Shown: positions 24,821 to 33,576 of the stretch, piece by piece
Position numbering within the stretch: the first letter of the stretch is position 1
Layout of the letters: each line of letters opens with the position of its first letter
NCBI GenBank assembly: GCA_016712415.1
Contig: JADJRC010000024.1
Location: 10,030-74,029 of the forward strand
DNA from: Lewinellaceae bacterium
GTDB taxonomy: Bacteria > Bacteroidota > Bacteroidia > Chitinophagales > Saprospiraceae
DNA length: 64,000 nt
Direction: 5' to 3'
Made by a program: the position numbers and the translations under genes
The notes under the pieces: generated by a model
Seen by the model: the letters and a program-made list of their open reading frames with translations, nothing else
What the model was told of the DNA's origin: nothing
Databases searched by the model: none

Positions 24821-25186
24821 ATGATTCAGCAAGAATCCCGTTTGAATGTGGCCGATAATTCCGGCGCGAAAGAAGTACTCTGTATTCGGGTACTGGGCCA
24901 TACCCGTCAACGTTACGCCGGCATCGGCGACACGATCGTGGTTACGGTAAAAGACGCATCGCCGGGCGGTATCAAAAAAGGCACCGTTTCCAAAGCCGTT
25001 ATCGTTCGCACACGCAAGGAAATCCGCCGCCGCGACGGTTCTTATATCCGTTTCGACGACAATGCCGTGGTGCTGCTGAATGCTGCCGACGAACCGCGCG
25101 GAACGCGCATCTTCGGCCCGGTAGCCCGCGAACTGCGCGATAACAACTATATGCGTATCGTTTCGCTGGCCCCTGAAGTCCTTTAA
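24821..25186 (+). CDS. rplN: Ribosomal protein L14 (uL14)
   Basis: The 121-residue protein begins MIQQESRLNVADNSGAKEVL and contains FDDNAVVLLNAADEPRGTRI and FGPVARELRDNNYMRIVSLA. It is canonical L14 at the subunit interface and a docking site for RsfS. It lies 51 nt after rpsQ. Confidence 0.97.
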   Translation: MIQQESRLNVADNSGAKEVLCIRVLGHTRQRYAGIGDTIVVTVKDASPGGIKKGTVSKAVIVRTRKEIRRRDGSYIRFDDNAVVLLNAADEPRGTRIFGPVARELRDNNYMRIVSLAPEVL

Positions 25187-25221
25187 TTCAACCGAAATCA
25201 GAATTTAGCACATTTTTCAAA

Positions 25222-25566
25222 ATGGCTGTCAAACATAAAGTAAAACGCTTCGCACCAAAACTCCACATCCGCAAGGGTGACCAGGTGATGGTGCTCGCCG
25301 GCGACGATAAGGGCAAGACCGGACAGGTGCTACAAGTGCTGCCGGGCAAAAACCGCGCAATCGTGGAAGGCGTCAATATCGTGAAAAAACACGTCAAAGC
25401 CACACAGAACGAAGAGGGCGGTATCCAGGAAATGGAGGCCACCATCCACTTGTCTAACCTGGCTGTAGTTGATCCCAAAACCGGCGAAGCCACTCGTGTC
25501 GGCCGTCGCAACGAAAACGGCGAAAGTGTTCGCTATTCTAAAAAAACGGGAAACATCATTAAGTGA
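25222..25566 (+). CDS. rplX: Ribosomal protein L24 (uL24)
   Basis: The 114-residue protein has the KOW motif (IRKGDQVMVLAGDDKGKTGQ, then VLQVLPGKNRAIVEGVN) and the L24 ending SVRYSKKTGNIIK. L24 starts 50S assembly. Its TGA overlaps the ATG of rplE by one base (TGATGA context), suggesting translational coupling. Confidence 0.97.
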   Translation: MAVKHKVKRFAPKLHIRKGDQVMVLAGDDKGKTGQVLQVLPGKNRAIVEGVNIVKKHVKATQNEEGGIQEMEATIHLSNLAVVDPKTGEATRVGRRNENGESVRYSKKTGNIIK

Positions 25567-26117
25567 TGAAATACGTACCGCGTCTTAAAACAAAATATCA
25601 GAAAGAAGTTGTGCCTGCTCTCATGGAGCAATTCAACTACACCTCTGTCATGCAAGTGCCGCGCCTGTCCAAAATCTGCATCAATCAGGGTGTGGGTGAT
25701 GCGACCGGCGATAAGAAACTGGTCGATAACGCCGTAGTTGAAATGACCACCATTGCGGGTCAGAAGGCTGTGCCGACCAAAGCGCGCACTTCCGTATCGA
25801 ACTTTAAACTTCGGGAAGGCATGCCCATCGGTGTGCGGGTAACGCTGCGCGGCGAGCGCATGTACGAGTTCCTCGACCGACTGATCTCCATCACCCTTCC
25901 ACGTGTACGCGACTTCCGCGGCGTGAATGACAAATCATTCGACGGACGCGGCAACTACACGATCGGTGTGACAGAACAGATCGTATTCCCTGAAATTGAC
26001 ATCGACAAGGTGTCGAAAATACTGGGTATGGATATCACTTTCGTGACGTCTGCCCAAACGGACGCCGAGGCATTCGCACTGCTGAAAGAAATCGGTATGC
26101 CGTTCGTAAAGCGATAA
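25566..26117 (+). CDS. rplE: Ribosomal protein L5 (uL5)
   Basis: ATG 25566 (MKYVPRLKTKYQKEVVPALM) is used rather than the GTG three bases upstream; the protein has 183 residues. It shows KICINQGVGDATGDKKLVDN, ISNFKLREGMPIGVRVTLRG-like sequence (SVSNFKLREG) and FRGVNDKSFDGRGNYTIGV. L5 binds 5S rRNA in the central protuberance. The start is coupled to the rplX stop. Confidence 0.97.
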   Translation: MKYVPRLKTKYQKEVVPALMEQFNYTSVMQVPRLSKICINQGVGDATGDKKLVDNAVVEMTTIAGQKAVPTKARTSVSNFKLREGMPIGVRVTLRGERMYEFLDRLISITLPRVRDFRGVNDKSFDGRGNYTIGVTEQIVFPEIDIDKVSKILGMDITFVTSAQTDAEAFALLKEIGMPFVKR

Positions 26118-26151
26118 ACAACGTCAATCATTATCAACTCGATAAAGAGAA

Positions 26152-26421
26152 ATGGCAAAAAAATCCGTCATAGCCCGTGAGAGAAAGCGCCAGCGCCTGG
26201 TGGCCAAATATGCCTCCCTGCGCAAAGCACTCAAAGAACAGGGTGATTACGATGCCCTCGACAAACTGCCGCGCAATTCCAACCCGATCCGCCTGCACAA
26301 CCGTTGCCTGCTGACCGGTCGCCCGAAAGGCTACATGCGTAAATTCGGAATCTGCCGTGTGAAGTTCCGCGAAATGGCTTTGTACGGCAAAATACCGGGT
26401 ATCACCAAGGCATCCTGGTAA
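26152..26421 (+). CDS. rpsN: Ribosomal protein S14 (uS14), zinc-free long form
   Basis: The 89-residue protein reads MAKKSVIARERKRQRLVAKY and ends NRCLLTGRPKGYMRKFGICR, then VKFREMALYGKIPGITKASW. Only two Cys remain where the zinc form has CxxC...CxxC, so this is the longer C-minus type. It sits in the 30S head. Confidence 0.96.
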   Translation: MAKKSVIARERKRQRLVAKYASLRKALKEQGDYDALDKLPRNSNPIRLHNRCLLTGRPKGYMRKFGICRVKFREMALYGKIPGITKASW

Positions 26422-26510
26422 GCTGACTTCATTGTTCGTACCTATTGCCACTATAGCAGTGGTCGCAGGTTCGGACAATCAACAATAATAAATTATCAAT
26501 TATTGATAAA

Positions 26511-26921
26511 ATGCACGTTACTGACCCGATAGCAGACTATTTGACCCGCATCCGCAACGCGCAGATGGCTGGTCATCGTATCGTCGAAATTCCGTCGTCC
26601 AAACTTAAAAAGGCGCTTACGGAAATTCTGTACGATCAGGGTTATATACTCAAATACGCGTTCGAGGAGAAAACGCCCGAGAACAAGCAGGGGCTGATCA
26701 AGATCGCCCTGAAATATGATCCGACCACTAAAAAGCCGGTGATTCGTGAACTCGTGCGTGTAAGCCGCCCGGGATTGCGCAAGTTCTCCGGAGCGACGGA
26801 CATCCCGCGTGTTTTTAACGGCCTGGGCACGATGATCGTGTCTACCTCCAGAGGGGTTATGACCGATAAAAAAGCCCGTGAAATGAATGTAGGCGGAGAA
26901 TTGCTCTGCTACATTTCCTGA
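26511..26921 (+). CDS. rpsH: Ribosomal protein S8 (uS8)
   Basis: The 136-residue protein begins MHVTDPIADYLTRIRNAQMA and ends with LGTMIVSTSRGVMTDKKARE, then MNVGGELLCYIS. It is canonical S8, which binds 16S helix 21. In E. coli S8 regulates the spc operon; no matching leader can be claimed here. Confidence 0.97.
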   Translation: MHVTDPIADYLTRIRNAQMAGHRIVEIPSSKLKKALTEILYDQGYILKYAFEEKTPENKQGLIKIALKYDPTTKKPVIRELVRVSRPGLRKFSGATDIPRVFNGLGTMIVSTSRGVMTDKKAREMNVGGELLCYIS

Positions 26922-26959
26922 TCAACCAAGCATTCTGAACTTAAGAACTCATTTGCGAT

Positions 26960-27520
26960 ATGTCACGCATTGGTAAATTGCCGATAAGCATCCCCGGAAA
27001 AGTCGAAATTTCGATAGCCTCGGATAACACGGTTACGGTTAAAGGCCCGAAAGGTTCGCTTTCTCAAAAGATTGACCCGGATATCCAGGTCAAAATTGAA
27101 GACGGCACCCTCACGGTAGCCCGCCCCACCGAGCAGAAACGCCACAAATCGCTGCATGGCCTTTACCGCGCACTGATCAACAACATGGTTGTCGGTGTGA
27201 ACGAGGGGTACACCAAGGAAATGGAGGTGATCGGTGTAGGTTATCGCGTTGAAAACCAGGGTAATATCCTGACGCTCACGATCGGTTTTTCCCACCCGGT
27301 TATGTTTGCCATACCGCCGGAAATCAAGTTGACGACGGCCATGGAAAAAGGTTCGCCGCCACTCATCCGCCTCGAAGGTATCGACAAGGAACTGATTGGT
27401 CAGGTATGCGCAAAAATTCGCTCGTTCCGCAAACCCGAGCCTTACAAAGGAAAGGGTATCATGTTCAAGGGTGAGCAAATCCGCCGCAAAGCAGGCAAAA
27501 CCGCCGGTTCCAAGAAATAA
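26960..27520 (+). CDS. rplF: Ribosomal protein L6 (uL6)
   Basis: The 186-residue protein begins MSRIGKLPISIPGKVEISIA and contains NMVVGVNEGYTKEMEVIGVG and EPYKGKGIMFKGEQIRRKAG. It is canonical two-domain L6 near the GTPase-associated centre. Confidence 0.97.
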   Translation: MSRIGKLPISIPGKVEISIASDNTVTVKGPKGSLSQKIDPDIQVKIEDGTLTVARPTEQKRHKSLHGLYRALINNMVVGVNEGYTKEMEVIGVGYRVENQGNILTLTIGFSHPVMFAIPPEIKLTTAMEKGSPPLIRLEGIDKELIGQVCAKIRSFRKPEPYKGKGIMFKGEQIRRKAGKTAGSKK

Positions 27521-27579
27521 TAAAACATCAATGCTTTTCCGGTCGGAAATCGGGATCGCCTAAATTGATACACCATACA

Positions 27580-27924
27580 ATGAAACTATCAACACAGCAA
27601 AGCCGCCGTCGCATTCACCTGCGTATTCGCAAGAAGGTGAACGGAACAACAGAACGCCCGCGTCTTAGCGTCTACCGCTCCAATAAAGAGATTTATTGCC
27701 AGCTGATCGACGACACGAAAGGACACACAATTGCCGCCGCAGGCTCCCTGGGCCTCACGTCGGGCAATAAAACCGAACGGGCAGCAGAGGTGGGCAAGAT
27801 GATCGCTGAAAAAGCAAAAGCCGCCGGTATTCAAAATATCGTTTTTGACCGCGGCGGATACCGCTATCACGGCCGGGTAAAAGCCCTTGCCGACGGCATT
27901 CGCGAAGCAGGTTTGCAGTTTTAA
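27580..27924 (+). CDS. rplR: Ribosomal protein L18 (uL18)
   Basis: ATG 27580 (MKLSTQQSRRRIHLRIRKKV) is used; an in-frame TTG five codons upstream is not. The protein has 114 residues, with VYRSNKEIYCQLIDDTKGHT and FDRGGYRYHGRVKALADGIR, then EAGLQF. L18 binds 5S rRNA with L5. Confidence 0.97.
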   Translation: MKLSTQQSRRRIHLRIRKKVNGTTERPRLSVYRSNKEIYCQLIDDTKGHTIAAAGSLGLTSGNKTERAAEVGKMIAEKAKAAGIQNIVFDRGGYRYHGRVKALADGIREAGLQF

Positions 27925-27961
27925 TTTTGATTACAATTCTCACATTAGCACATAAAACAAA

Positions 27962-28486
27962 ATGGCTAAGCAAGAAAGAGATAGAGATAACCGCACCTCC
28001 GATGAGTCGGGTCTCAAGGAAAAACTCGTGTCGCTCAATCGCGTGGCGAAAGTTACCAAAGGCGGCCGTACGTTCAGCTTCGCTGCTGTAGTCGTTGTCG
28101 GCGACGGCAAGGGCCAGGTTGGCCAGGGCCTCGGTAAAGCACGCGAGGTGTCGGAAGCAATTGCCAAAGCGGTCAATGATGCAGAAAAGAACCTCATCAA
28201 GGTTCCGATCCTCCACGGCACGATCCCGCACGAGGCGCACGGCAAGTTCGACGCCGGTCGCGTGTTGATCAAGCCGGCTGCTCCCGGTACAGGTGTAATT
28301 GCCGGTGGCGCTATGCGCGCTGTGCTTGAAATGGCAGGCGTTCACGACGTATTGGCAAAATCGCAGGGATCTTCCAACCCGCACAACGTGGTCAAAGCCA
28401 CACTCGCTGCCCTGGCCAGCCTGCGCAGTCCGGTGGAAGTAGCCCGCCAACGCGGTATTTCGCTGGAAAAACTCTTCAACGGCTAA
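27962..28486 (+). CDS. rpsE: Ribosomal protein S5 (uS5)
   Basis: The 174-residue protein has the N-terminal dsRBD-like VSLNRVAKVTKGGRTFSFAA, then VVVVGDGKGQVGQGLGKARE, and the C-terminal GSSNPHNVVKATLAALASLR. It is canonical S5, which shapes the mRNA entry channel and decoding fidelity. Confidence 0.97.
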   Translation: MAKQERDRDNRTSDESGLKEKLVSLNRVAKVTKGGRTFSFAAVVVVGDGKGQVGQGLGKAREVSEAIAKAVNDAEKNLIKVPILHGTIPHEAHGKFDAGRVLIKPAAPGTGVIAGGAMRAVLEMAGVHDVLAKSQGSSNPHNVVKATLAALASLRSPVEVARQRGISLEKLFNG

Positions 28487-28500
28487 AACCCGATATTGCA

Positions 28501-28680
28501 ATGAGCAAGGTAAAAATTACGCTGGTAAAAAGCCCCATCGACAAAACCAAACGTCAGAAAGCAACGCTGGTCGCGTTGGGTTTCCGCAAGGTAAACCAGA
28601 CGGTCGAACACGCCGCAACGCCCCAGATTCAGGGCATGCTGCGGGTGGTACAACACCTCGTTCAGGTTGAAAACGCCTGA
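28501..28680 (+). CDS. rpmD: Ribosomal protein L30 (uL30)
   Basis: A 59-residue ORF from ATG 28501 to TGA 28678-28680 begins MSKVKITLVKSPIDKTKRQK and continues ATLVALGFRKVNQTVEH, then MLRVVQHLVQVENA. This is the standard short L30. It lies 14 nt after rpsE and in the expected operon position between rpsE and rplO. Confidence 0.96.
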   Translation: MSKVKITLVKSPIDKTKRQKATLVALGFRKVNQTVEHAATPQIQGMLRVVQHLVQVENA

Positions 28681-28762
28681 ACCTGAAATTCAAAATTGAA
28701 ATTCAACCAAAAACCTGTCGGCAATACATTCCAGCAGGTTTTCATATCGAATAAGAACAACG

Positions 28763-29209
28763 ATGGAACTCTCTAATCTTCGTCCGGCACAAGGTTCTGT
28801 AAAAACGCGGAAGCGCATTGGTCGCGGCACAGGTTCGGGTCGCGGCGGAACGTCCACACGGGGCCACAAAGGCGACAAGGCGCGCAGCGGTTCGAAAGAA
28901 AAGCGCCACTTTGAAGGTGGCCAAACGCCTATGCAGCGCCGCCTGCCCAAGCGCGGTTTCCAAAACATCAACCGCGTTGAGTACATTCCGCTCAACCTGG
29001 GCAAACTGGAAGAACTGGTGAAGAAAACCGGTAACAATACGCTGGATGTCGAAGCGCTGGTTGCCGCAGGTGTGGCAAAAGCCAGCGAAAAGATCAAGGT
29101 GCTGGGCAACGGCAAACTGACTTCGAAAGTGAGCATCAAAGTACACGCTATTTCGGCCTCTGCCAAATCTGCTGTGGAAGCAGCCGGCGGAAGCGTTGAA
29201 CTCGTTTAA
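28763..29209 (+). CDS. rplO: Ribosomal protein L15 (uL15)
   Basis: The 148-residue protein begins MELSNLRPAQGSVKTRKRIG and has the flexible RGTGSGRGGTSTRGHKGDKA and GGQTPMQRRLPKRGFQNINR segments of L15, then a globular C-terminal half. It lies 14 nt before secY. Confidence 0.97.
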   Translation: MELSNLRPAQGSVKTRKRIGRGTGSGRGGTSTRGHKGDKARSGSKEKRHFEGGQTPMQRRLPKRGFQNINRVEYIPLNLGKLEELVKKTGNNTLDVEALVAAGVAKASEKIKVLGNGKLTSKVSIKVHAISASAKSAVEAAGGSVELV

Positions 29210-29223
29210 ATTCTACTTCGTAA

Positions 29224-30588
29224 ATGAAACTGTTTACGGTTATCAAAAATATCTGGAGCATTAAGGAACTCCGCCAGCGCATCCTGTTCACGCTTGCGCT
29301 GTTGCTTATTTATCGCGTGGGTACGTTCGTAGTGCTTCCGGGTGTGGTACCTGCCGCCCTTGAAAAAAGTGCGCAGAATCGCAATGCAAACGACCTGCTC
29401 GGCCTGATCAATATTTTTACAGGCGGTGCATTCGACAACGCGGCTATTTTCGCCCTTGGCGTAATGCCGTATATCACGGCTTCTATTATTGTTCAGCTGC
29501 TCGGCTTTGCTGTGCCCTATTTCCAGCGCCTGCAAACCAAAGAAGGCGAAAGCGGCCGCAAACGCCTCAACCAGATCACCCGTATCCTTACCGTGGCGAT
29601 CACCCTGGTTCAGGGCGGCGGCTACCTTCAACTTATTCGCAGCATCCCCGGAGCCGTTTCGCCCGAAATACCCGACAGCCTTTTCTGGTTTACCAATATC
29701 ATCATCCTGACTGCCGGAACGATATTCTGTATGTGGCTTGGCGAACGCATCACCGACAAGGGCATCGGCAACGGTGTCTCGCTGATCATCCAGGCGGGCA
29801 TTATCGCCCGGCTTCCCCAGGCTTTTGTGTTCGAATTCCAAAACCTGTTTGGCGACAACCGGCCCTTGCTGTTCCTGCTTGAACTCGCATTTTTCTTTGT
29901 CATCGTCCTGGCGACGATACTGGTGATACAGGGCGTACGCAGAATTCCCATACAGTTTGCCAAGCGAATGGTCGGGCGATCCGGGACTTCCCTGCCGACT
30001 GCCGGCGCCCGCGATTACCTGCCGCTGAAAGTAAACTCTGCCGGCGTTATGCCGATCATCTTTGCGCAGGCACTGATGTTCCTGCCGGCAACAGTAATTC
30101 AATACGTATCGGGCAGCCAGGTAGATACCGGCCGCGTACACATGTTCAGCGACATCTACTCGATGGGCTATAACATCGCGTTTTTCCTGCTGATCGTGAT
30201 CTTCACCTATGTATATACGGCACTGATGATCAACCCGACCAACTACGCCGAATACCTGAAACGCAGCAACGCCTTTATCCCGGGCGTGAAACCCGGAGAA
30301 GCCACGTCGGAATATATCGACAATATCATGACGCGGATCACGCTCCCGGGCGCCGTATTCCTCGGCCTGATCGGTATTTTGCCCTCTATTGCAGCCACAT
30401 TGGGCGTCAACCAACAATTTGCACTTTTCTTTGGCGGTACTACCCTGCTTATCATGGTTGGTGTTGCCCTCGATACACTCCAGGTCATTGAAAGTTACCT
30501 GCTCACGCAGAAATACGATGGCCTGATTAAATCCGGTCGGATACAGGGACGCGCTTCATCGGGCGTTCAGATAGGCCAACCGCAATAA
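29224..30588 (+). CDS. secY: Protein translocase subunit SecY
   Basis: The 454-residue protein has ten transmembrane helices. SecY signatures include LALLLIYRVGTFVVLPGV, ALGVMPYITASIIVQLLGF and QRLQTKEGESGRKRLNQITR. The region SAGVMPIIFAQALMFLPATV and the C-terminal loop LKRSNAFIPGVKPGEATSEY match as well. It forms the central channel of the Sec translocon with SecE and SecG in the inner membrane. Its stop lies 1 nt before the map start. Confidence 0.98.
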   Translation: MKLFTVIKNIWSIKELRQRILFTLALLLIYRVGTFVVLPGVVPAALEKSAQNRNANDLLGLINIFTGGAFDNAAIFALGVMPYITASIIVQLLGFAVPYFQRLQTKEGESGRKRLNQITRILTVAITLVQGGGYLQLIRSIPGAVSPEIPDSLFWFTNIIILTAGTIFCMWLGERITDKGIGNGVSLIIQAGIIARLPQAFVFEFQNLFGDNRPLLFLLELAFFFVIVLATILVIQGVRRIPIQFAKRMVGRSGTSLPTAGARDYLPLKVNSAGVMPIIFAQALMFLPATVIQYVSGSQVDTGRVHMFSDIYSMGYNIAFFLLIVIFTYVYTALMINPTNYAEYLKRSNAFIPGVKPGEATSEYIDNIMTRITLPGAVFLGLIGILPSIAATLGVNQQFALFFGGTTLLIMVGVALDTLQVIESYLLTQKYDGLIKSGRIQGRASSGVQIGQPQ

Positions 30589-30589
30589 A

Positions 30590-31447
30590 ATGACAGGACT
30601 TTTTGCGAGCGGACAGGAAGGCAAACGAATCTTCCACAAGACAAACGACGAGATCGAGTTGATCCGCGAAGCTAACCTGTTGGTATCAAAAACGTTGGGA
30701 TTGGTCGGTAGCATGCTGAAGCCTGGTGTTACAGGAAAAGTTATCGACAAGGCCGCAGAAGAATTTATCCGCGACCATAAAGGACGCCCTGCTTTTAAAG
30801 GCTACGGTCCCGAACATAATCCTTTTCCCAGCTCGCTTTGTGTGTCGTACAACGATATTGTGGTACACGGCATACCGGGCGACCGCGAATTCAAGGAAAC
30901 CGATGTCGTATCGGTGGATTGCGGCGTCGAACTGGAAGGCTATTTCGGCGATGCTGCTTTTACGTTCGCTTTTGCAGGGGTAGATGAAATGACGATGGAC
31001 CTGCTGCGTGTGACGTACACTTCCTTATATAAGGGAATTGAACAGGCGGTACACGGCAAACGGATCGGCGATATTTCGTTTGCCATCCAGGACTACTGCG
31101 AACGCCAGCATGCTTACGGCGTAGTGCGTGATCTGGTAGGGCACGGCGTCGGGCGCTCCTTACACGAAGACCCGGAAGTGCCCAACTACGGCAAACGCGG
31201 CAAAGGCCCTTTAATGATGGAAGGACTGGTGATTGCCATAGAGCCGATGATCAACCTGGGTGTGCGGGAGGTGTATCAGGACAGCGATGGATGGACCATC
31301 CATACGAAAGACCGGAAGCCCAGCGCACACTACGAACACTCGGTTGCGGTCAAAAAAGGGAAGGCTGATATCTTGTCGACACATGAGTTTGTTTTGGATT
31401 CAGTAAAAAATAACAATTCTTTGCAGGAAGTTTCCCTAAAAAGTTAG
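30590..31447 (+). CDS. map: Methionine aminopeptidase, type I
   Basis: The 285-residue protein contains the five metal ligands of MetAP in order: Asp in VVSVDCGVELEGYFGDAAF (two Asp), His in LVGHGVGRSLHEDPEVPNYG, Glu in GLVIAIEPMINLG, and Glu in HYEHSVAVKKGK. It removes the initiator Met from nascent chains in the cytoplasm. The secY-map-infA order without adk is typical of Bacteroidota. The C-terminus has a ~20-residue extension (FVLDSVKNNNSLQEVSLKS). Confidence 0.97.
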   Translation: MTGLFASGQEGKRIFHKTNDEIELIREANLLVSKTLGLVGSMLKPGVTGKVIDKAAEEFIRDHKGRPAFKGYGPEHNPFPSSLCVSYNDIVVHGIPGDREFKETDVVSVDCGVELEGYFGDAAFTFAFAGVDEMTMDLLRVTYTSLYKGIEQAVHGKRIGDISFAIQDYCERQHAYGVVRDLVGHGVGRSLHEDPEVPNYGKRGKGPLMMEGLVIAIEPMINLGVREVYQDSDGWTIHTKDRKPSAHYEHSVAVKKGKADILSTHEFVLDSVKNNNSLQEVSLKS

Positions 31448-31480
31448 ACCTTTGCACCCCGAAATTCACAAGCGCTTTTT

Positions 31481-31699
31481 ATGGCAAAAGACGATATAAT
31501 TAAACAAGACGGCGAAGTATCGGAGGCTTTATCCAACGCTAACTTCAAGGTTCGTCTGGAAAACGGACACGTTATTCTGGCTACAATTTCCGGAAAAATG
31601 CGGATGCACTATATCCGGATTTTGCCTGGAGATAAGGTGTCTGTGGAGATGTCGCCGTATGACCTGACACGTGGAAGAATAATTTATCGATACAAATAG
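31481..31699 (+). CDS. infA: Translation initiation factor IF-1
   Basis: The 72-residue OB-fold protein begins MAKDDIIKQDGEVSEALSNA and continues FKVRLENGHVILATISGKMR, then MHYIRILPGDKVSVEMSPYD. It is canonical IF-1, which occupies the A site during initiation. A TTAGACCTTTGCAC sequence upstream (31445-31458) only loosely resembles a promoter. Confidence 0.98.
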   Translation: MAKDDIIKQDGEVSEALSNANFKVRLENGHVILATISGKMRMHYIRILPGDKVSVEMSPYDLTRGRIIYRYK

Positions 31700-31755
31700 C
31701 CCTGAAAATCAACGCATTAGATTGAATTTTTGCAAACTGAATAATACGAACTGTC

Positions 31756-31872
31756 ATGAAAGTCAGACCGTCCATCAAAAAGCGTTCCGTTGATTGCAAA
31801 ATTGTGCGCCGCAAAGGCAAACTCTATGTGATCAACAAGAAAAACCCGAAGTTCAAACAACGTCAAGGATAA
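31756..31872 (+). CDS. rpmJ: Ribosomal protein L36 (bL36), zinc-free form
   Basis: A 38-residue ORF reads MKVRPSIKKRSVDCKIVRRK, then GKLYVINKKNPKFKQRQG. The zinc-ribbon Cys/His ligands of the C-plus form are reduced to one Cys, so this is the zinc-independent form usual in Bacteroidota. It lies between infA and rpsM, the expected position. Confidence 0.97.
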   Translation: MKVRPSIKKRSVDCKIVRRKGKLYVINKKNPKFKQRQG

Positions 31873-31895
31873 CATCCAAACTTAATATTCATACT

Positions 31896-32273
31896 ATGGC
31901 ACGTATTGCTGGTGTAGATCTTCCCCGGAATAAAAGAGGGGTTATTGGCCTGACCTATATCTATGGTATCGGTCCTTCTACGTCGAAAGCCATCCTGGAG
32001 AAGGCGGGTATCGAAGAAAATACCAAAGTCGAAAACTGGACGGACGACAACATCAAGTCTATCTCCATGATTATCGCAGAGGAGTACAAGACAGAAGGTC
32101 AGCTCCGCTCGGAGGTGCAGATGAATATCAAGCGCCTCATGGATATTGGATGTTATCGCGGCCTGCGCCACCGTAAAGGGCTTCCCCTTCGCGGACAGCG
32201 CACCCGTACCAACGCCCGTACCCGTAAAGGCAAACGTAAAACGGTTGCCAACAAGAAAAAAGCAACGAAATAA
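31896..32273 (+). CDS. rpsM: Ribosomal protein S13 (uS13)
   Basis: ATG 31896 begins MARIAGVDLPRNKRGVIGLT, the canonical S13 start; a longer in-frame reading from 31794 overlaps rpmJ and is rejected. The 125-residue protein ends with RGLRHRKGLPLRGQRTRTNA and a Lys-rich tail. S13 contacts the P-site tRNA and bridges to the 50S. Confidence 0.97.
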   Translation: MARIAGVDLPRNKRGVIGLTYIYGIGPSTSKAILEKAGIEENTKVENWTDDNIKSISMIIAEEYKTEGQLRSEVQMNIKRLMDIGCYRGLRHRKGLPLRGQRTRTNARTRKGKRKTVANKKKATK

Positions 32274-32380
32274 AATTAGTTTGAAGTTTGAGGCCTGGAG
32301 CCTGATGTTGGTGCAGGGTACAATACACTGCCCATTTCATACTCCGGACTACGAACTGCGAACTCCAAACTTTATCATAA

Positions 32381-32773
32381 ATGGCAAAAGGAGCTGCAAA
32401 AAAAGTTGTCAAGCGCAAAGTGAAAATCACGCCGGAAGGAATCGTTTTCATCCAGGCGAGCTTCAACAACATTATTATCTCCATCACGAACAAGCAGGGT
32501 GAAGTAGTATCGTGGGCATCTGCCGGCAAGGCAGGATTTCGCGGTTCCAAAAAGAACACGCCCTATGCTGCCCAGGTAGCTGCCAATGACGCTGCCAAAA
32601 CGGCGTTCGATGCAGGTATTCGTACTGCGGAGGTCTTTGTAAAAGGACCCGGCTCTGGCCGCGAGGCAGCAATTCGCGCCATCGACCAGTCCGGTATCAA
32701 GGTAATGGTCATCAACGACGTTACGCCGATGCCCCACAACGGATGCCGCCCTCCCAAACGCCGCAGGGTTTAA
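32381..32773 (+). CDS. rpsK: Ribosomal protein S11 (uS11)
   Basis: The 130-residue protein reads FIQASFNNIIISITNKQGEV, then VSWASAGKAGFRGSKKNTPYAA, and ends VTPMPHNGCRPPKRRRV. It is canonical S11 of the 30S platform. The 107-nt gap from rpsM contains a short inverted repeat (GTTTGAAGTTTG / AACTCCAAACTT type) of unknown role. Confidence 0.97.
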   Translation: MAKGAAKKVVKRKVKITPEGIVFIQASFNNIIISITNKQGEVVSWASAGKAGFRGSKKNTPYAAQVAANDAAKTAFDAGIRTAEVFVKGPGSGREAAIRAIDQSGIKVMVINDVTPMPHNGCRPPKRRRV

Positions 32774-32823
32774 GAGCAGGCTGTTCTTCAACCAACATTA
32801 CTCATTGATCATATTCCAATACA

Positions 32824-33438
32824 ATGGCTCGTTATACAGGACCAACTACCAAGAAAGCACGCTCGTTCGGCGAACCCATCTTCGGGGTGGATAAATACTT
32901 TGAGCGCCGTAAATACCCGCCCGGCCAGCACGGCCTGACGCGTAAAAAGAAACAGGCCTCGAACTATTCGCTGCAGTTGACGGAGAAACAGAAGGCTAAG
33001 TACACTTATGGTGTGCTGGAGCGTCAGTTCCGCAAGACGTTCAACAGCGCTACCCGTCGCCATGGCGTTACCGGTGAGATTCTGCTTCAATTGCTGGAGG
33101 CTCGCCTGGATAACACGGTGTACCGGCTCGGCATTTCCCCGACCCGTCGTGGCGCCCGTCAGTTGGTAGGACACCGCCACATCACGGTCAACGGCTCCAT
33201 CGTAAATATTCCTTCCTATTCCCTCAAACCGGGCGACGTCATCGCTGTGCGTGGCAAATCCAAAGGTCTTGAAATGGTCACCATGCATGCCGGTTCCAAA
33301 ACGAACAACGTACGGCAGTTTGGATGGCTCGAATGGAACCCGGACAGTATGCAGGGCAAGTTCCTGGCATATCCGCAACGCGACCAGATACCGGAGAGAA
33401 TAAATGAACAGTTGATCGTCGAGTTATACTCGAAATAA
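32824..33438 (+). CDS. rpsD: Ribosomal protein S4 (uS4)
   Basis: The 204-residue protein begins MARYTGPTTKKARSFGEPIF, contains RKYPPGQHGLTRKKKQASNY and the S4 RNA-binding domain (LDNTVYRLGISPTRRGARQL, then VGHRHITVNG), and ends PERINEQLIVELYSK. It starts 30S assembly. No Cys4 zinc motif is present in the N-terminus. Confidence 0.97.
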   Translation: MARYTGPTTKKARSFGEPIFGVDKYFERRKYPPGQHGLTRKKKQASNYSLQLTEKQKAKYTYGVLERQFRKTFNSATRRHGVTGEILLQLLEARLDNTVYRLGISPTRRGARQLVGHRHITVNGSIVNIPSYSLKPGDVIAVRGKSKGLEMVTMHAGSKTNNVRQFGWLEWNPDSMQGKFLAYPQRDQIPERINEQLIVELYSK

Positions 33439-33455
33439 GATATACAGAACGAAAA

Positions 33456-33483
33456 GGTTGACGCTCGAAATGGAGTGTCAACC
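33456..33483 (+). terminator. Hairpin between rpsD and rpoA (possible partial terminator)
   Basis: An 11-bp near-perfect stem (GGTTGACGCTC / GAGTGTCAACC, one G-T wobble) with a 6-nt loop is followed by ATTTTCGCGTTTAAGCG. The following T-run is short, so it may attenuate or process the transcript rather than end it. It lies 18 nt after the rpsD stop. Confidence 0.5.
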
Positions 33484-33576
33484 ATTTTCGCGTTTAAGCG
33501 TTTCAATCCCGGTCTTTCCTTCCGCCCTCAAAAACATTGATTTCCCATCCTTTTCAAATTAGGAGCGTTCTACAAT

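Noticed and set aside
31437..31458. Promoter inside map for infA (TTAGACCTTTGC)
   Set aside because: It has GACCTTTG instead of TAnnTTTG and no good -33 partner, so it is left out as a feature.
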